6,851 bases of DNA from DATDAH01 sp036525535 (GTDB lineage: Bacteria; Actinomycetota; Acidimicrobiia; Acidimicrobiales; DATDAH01). Position numbers and translations under genes: made by a program. The stretch is from the NCBI GenBank assembly GCA_036525535.1, contig DATDAH010000337.1, positions 1-6,851 on the forward strand, read 5' to 3'. A model generated the notes under the pieces. It saw nothing but the letters and a program-made list of their open reading frames with translations, searched no databases and was not told the DNA's origin. Below, in pieces: positions 5,010 through 6,851 of this stretch; position 1 is the stretch's first letter, and every line of letters starts with the position of its first letter.

Positions 5010-5926
5010 GAGAGCACCACGCGCCCCAGGGCGGCCGCTTCAGGAGGGCCGTACATCATGGTCGGGGCCACCACGGCGTCGATGCCCTCGGCACGGACGG
5101 CGTCGGCGAGGTCGGCGTCGGCTTCGTCGATGACCAGTCGCGACGCGAACGGGGCGTAGAGGCGGGCCACGCCGACCACGGAGGCGTCGTGGCCCAGTTC
5201 GGTCATCAGTCGGTCAGCCGGGCCCTTGACCGTGGTCCCGGCGATGATGGGGGACACCGCCACGCAGTCCTCCCGCCGGCCCTCGACCGCCTCCCGCAGT
5301 CCGGGGACGGACAGCACCGGGGCGATGGACACCAGGGGGTTGGAAGGGGCGATGACCACCCGTTCGGCGTCGGCCAGGGCGGCCAGGGCGTGGGGGGCGG
5401 GCCGCGCCGTCGACGCTCCGGCGAAGCGGATGTCGGTGGCGATCACGTCATGGTGGCGGCGCACGAAGTAGTCCTGGAAGCCGATCTCGCCCTCGTCCAC
5501 GACGGTGATCATGGTCCGAACGGGGTCGTCGCTCATGGGCACGAGGTGCAGGTCGAGGTCCCAGCCGGCGACGATCTCGGCCGTGACCGCGGTGAGGCTG
5601 ACGCCCTCCCGCAGGCGCTGGGTGCGGTACAGGTGGGTCCCCAGGTCCCGGTCGCCCAGGTTGAACCAGGTCACCCCGCCATAGCGGCTCAGGGCGTCCA
5701 TGGCCTGCCAGGTCTCGCCGACCAGGCCCCAACCGGTCTCGGGGTTCACGGCCCCGGCCAGGGTGTAGGTGATGGTGTCCAGGTCGGGGCTGATGTGGAG
5801 CCCATGGAGCTCGACGTCGTCTCCCGTGTTGACCACGGCGGTGATCGAGGCCGGGTTCACGACTTGGATCAGCCCGCCCAGCAGCCGGGCCGCCCCGACG
5901 CCGCCGGCGACCACCGCGACGGTCAC
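5006..5926 (-). CDS. cofD: 2-phospho-L-lactate transferase (CofD/FbiA), F420 biosynthesis
   Basis: CofD/FbiA transfers a phospholactyl-type (or phosphoenolpyruvyl-type) group from a guanosine diphosphate carrier to the deazaflavin Fo, giving F420-0 or its dehydro form and releasing GMP. The 306-residue product has near-standard length and the family motifs: GGVGAARLL (8-16), NTGDD (33-37), PDLDT (47-51), NLGDRDLGTHLYRTQRL (89-105), SDDPVRTMI (132-140), FQDYFV (150-155), PSNPLVSI (194-201) and SPIIAGTTVKGPADRLM (225-241). The GTG start at 5924-5926 is supported by the immediate first beta-strand TVAVVAGGVG and by the GTGA overlap with the dehydratase stop. In actinobacteria the donor is thought to be the enolpyruvyl form made by FbiD. 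Neither that gene nor fbiC lies in this window. Confidence 0.96.
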   Translation of the reverse strand: MTVAVVAGGVGAARLLGGLIQVVNPASITAVVNTGDDVELHGLHISPDLDTITYTLAGAVNPETGWGLVGETWQAMDALSRYGGVTWFNLGDRDLGTHLYRTQRLREGVSLTAVTAEIVAGWDLDLHLVPMSDDPVRTMITVVDEGEIGFQDYFVRRHHDVIATDIRFAGASTARPAPHALAALADAERVVIAPSNPLVSIAPVLSVPGLREAVEGRREDCVAVSPIIAGTTVKGPADRLMTELGHDASVVGVARLYAPFASRLVIDEADADLADAVRAEGIDAVVAPTMMYGPPEAAALGRVVLS

Positions 5927-6851
5927 GAGATGCCGCGCAGCTTCCCGTTCAACAGGTCCAGATCGGCACTCACCATCATCGTCACCAGGTCCTCGAAGTC
6001 CACGGTGGGGGTCCAGCCGAGGACGCTACGGGCCTTGGCCGAGTCCCCGACCAGCAGGTCCACCTCGGCGGGTCGCATGAAGGCTTCGTCCATGACCACG
6101 TACTGCTCCCAGTCCAGGTCGACGTGGTCGAACCCGACCTCGCAGAACTCCCGCACCGAATGGGTCTCGTTGGTGCTGACGACGTAGTTGTCGGGCTCGT
6201 CCTGCTGCAGCATCTGCCACATGGCCTTGACGTAGTCCCCGGCGTAGCCCCAGTCCCGCTGCGCCTCGAGGTTCCCCAAGCGCAGCTCCTCGGCGTGCCC
6301 CAGCTTGATCTGGGCCACCGTGTGGCTGATCTTCCTGGTCACGAACTCCATGCCCCGACGGGGCGACTCGTGGTTGAACAGAATGCCGCTGGATGCGTGG
6401 AGGTTGTACGACTCGCGGTAGTTGATCGTGATCCAGTGGCCGTAGACCTTGGCCACGCCGTAGGGGCTGCGCGGGTAGAACGGGGTCGCCTCGGTCTGGG
6501 GGACCTCCTGGACCTTGCCGAACATCTCGCTGCTGGATGCCTGGTAGAAGCGGATGTCGGGATCGACGATCCGGATGGCGTCGAGCAGGCGGGTGACGCC
6601 CAGGGCCGTGGTCTCCCCGGTCAGGACCGGCTGGTTGAACGAGGTCTGCACGAAGGACTGGGCGGCCAGGTTGTAGACCTCGTCGGGCCGGTGGGTGGAG
6701 AGGATCTCGATCATGGAGATCTCGTCGAGCACGTCACCGGGCACGATGGTGATGCGGTCCTGGATGTGGGCGATCCGCTCGAAGTTCCCGGTGCTCGACC
6801 GCCGGACCATGCCGACCACCTCGTAGCCGTGGTCGAGGAGGTGCTCGGCCA
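5923..6851 (-). CDS. gmd: GDP-mannose 4,6-dehydratase (partial, N-terminus beyond window)
   Basis: The enzyme converts GDP-D-mannose to GDP-4-keto-6-deoxymannose with bound NADP(H), the entry to GDP-fucose, GDP-rhamnose and related sugars for surface glycans. About 308 residues are visible. The frame stays open to the window edge, reading AEHLLDHGYEVVGMVRRSST. The internal GTG at 6817-6819 is therefore not the start, and only the first strand with the glycine-rich nucleotide motif is missing. Visible signatures are YNLAAQSFVQTSF, QASSSEMFG (Ser-x-Glu of the catalytic set), SPYGVAK (catalytic Tyr and Lys), FNHESPRRG (substrate loop), RDWGYAGDYV, and near the end EVDLLVGD and LGWTP. Only the conservative Ser for Thr beside the catalytic Glu differs from the E. 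coli form. The stop overlaps the cofD start, placing it first of three coupled genes. Confidence 0.94.
   Translation of the reverse strand, partial: AEHLLDHGYEVVGMVRRSSTGNFERIAHIQDRITIVPGDVLDEISMIEILSTHRPDEVYNLAAQSFVQTSFNQPVLTGETTALGVTRLLDAIRIVDPDIRFYQASSSEMFGKVQEVPQTEATPFYPRSPYGVAKVYGHWITINYRESYNLHASSGILFNHESPRRGMEFVTRKISHTVAQIKLGHAEELRLGNLEAQRDWGYAGDYVKAMWQMLQQDEPDNYVVSTNETHSVREFCEVGFDHVDLDWEQYVVMDEAFMRPAEVDLLVGDSAKARSVLGWTPTVDFEDLVTMMVSADLDLLNGKLRGIS

Noticed and set aside
4231..5133. Plus-strand open frame (300 codons) opposite cofE
   Set aside because: The product is mostly Ser, Arg, Thr and Ala, typical of a shadow frame of a GC-rich gene, and cofE on the other strand is unmistakable.
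5189..6187. Plus-strand open frame (332 codons) opposite cofD and the end of gmd
   Set aside because: It runs antisense across two secure genes and their junction, and its product is repetitive in Gly, His, Asp and Val with no recognisable domain.
6817..6819. GTG here as the start of the GDP-mannose dehydratase
   Set aside because: The frame continues upstream to the window edge with family-like residues (AEHLLDHGYEV), and the nucleotide-binding strand would be missing if translation began here.

Overview
The window is GC-rich DNA, roughly two-thirds G+C or more by eye. It reads as a chromosomal stretch from an actinobacterium or a close GC-rich relative. The coenzyme F420 genes (cofD, cofE), GTG starts, tight 4-bp gene overlaps and near-total coding density all point that way. 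An Acidimicrobiia-type organism is a reasonable guess but is not proven by this sequence. No mobile element, tRNA, rRNA or CRISPR array was seen, and no gap between genes exceeds about 100 bp.

Layout: seven of the eight genes lie on the minus strand and are read from right to left. The right edge (5923-6851) holds most of a GDP-mannose 4,6-dehydratase whose N-terminus is cut by the window edge. It overlaps cofD (2-phospho-L-lactate transferase) by 4 bp, and cofD overlaps cofE (F420-0:glutamate ligase) by 4 bp. A 45-bp spacer with two perfect 12-bp palindromes follows. Next comes a class IV (fold-type IV) PLP aminotransferase, which overlaps a small sulfotransferase-like P-loop protein by 4 bp. 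After 66 bp comes a CPA2-type cation:proton antiporter. After a further 97 bp, with inverted repeats, comes a secreted or membrane-anchored protein that looks like a right-handed beta-helix. The left edge (1-117, plus strand) is the C-terminal tail of a sugar-nucleotide epimerase/dehydratase, which ends tail-to-tail with the beta-helix gene.

How the genes fit together: cofD and cofE encode two successive steps of F420 assembly, addition of the phospholactyl-type side chain and then gamma-glutamylation. The dehydratase opens the GDP-fucose/GDP-rhamnose type of deoxysugar pathway. With the epimerase tail at the other edge it suggests a neighbourhood of surface-polysaccharide sugar genes. The aminotransferase and sulfotransferase-like pair is the least understood part. 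The two genes are translationally coupled, and the same two domains occur fused in long plant 'BCAT-like' proteins (from memory). The aminotransferase also has Thr where fold-type IV enzymes normally have the Glu that contacts the PLP ring nitrogen. The antiporter and beta-helix genes have no evident metabolic link to the rest.
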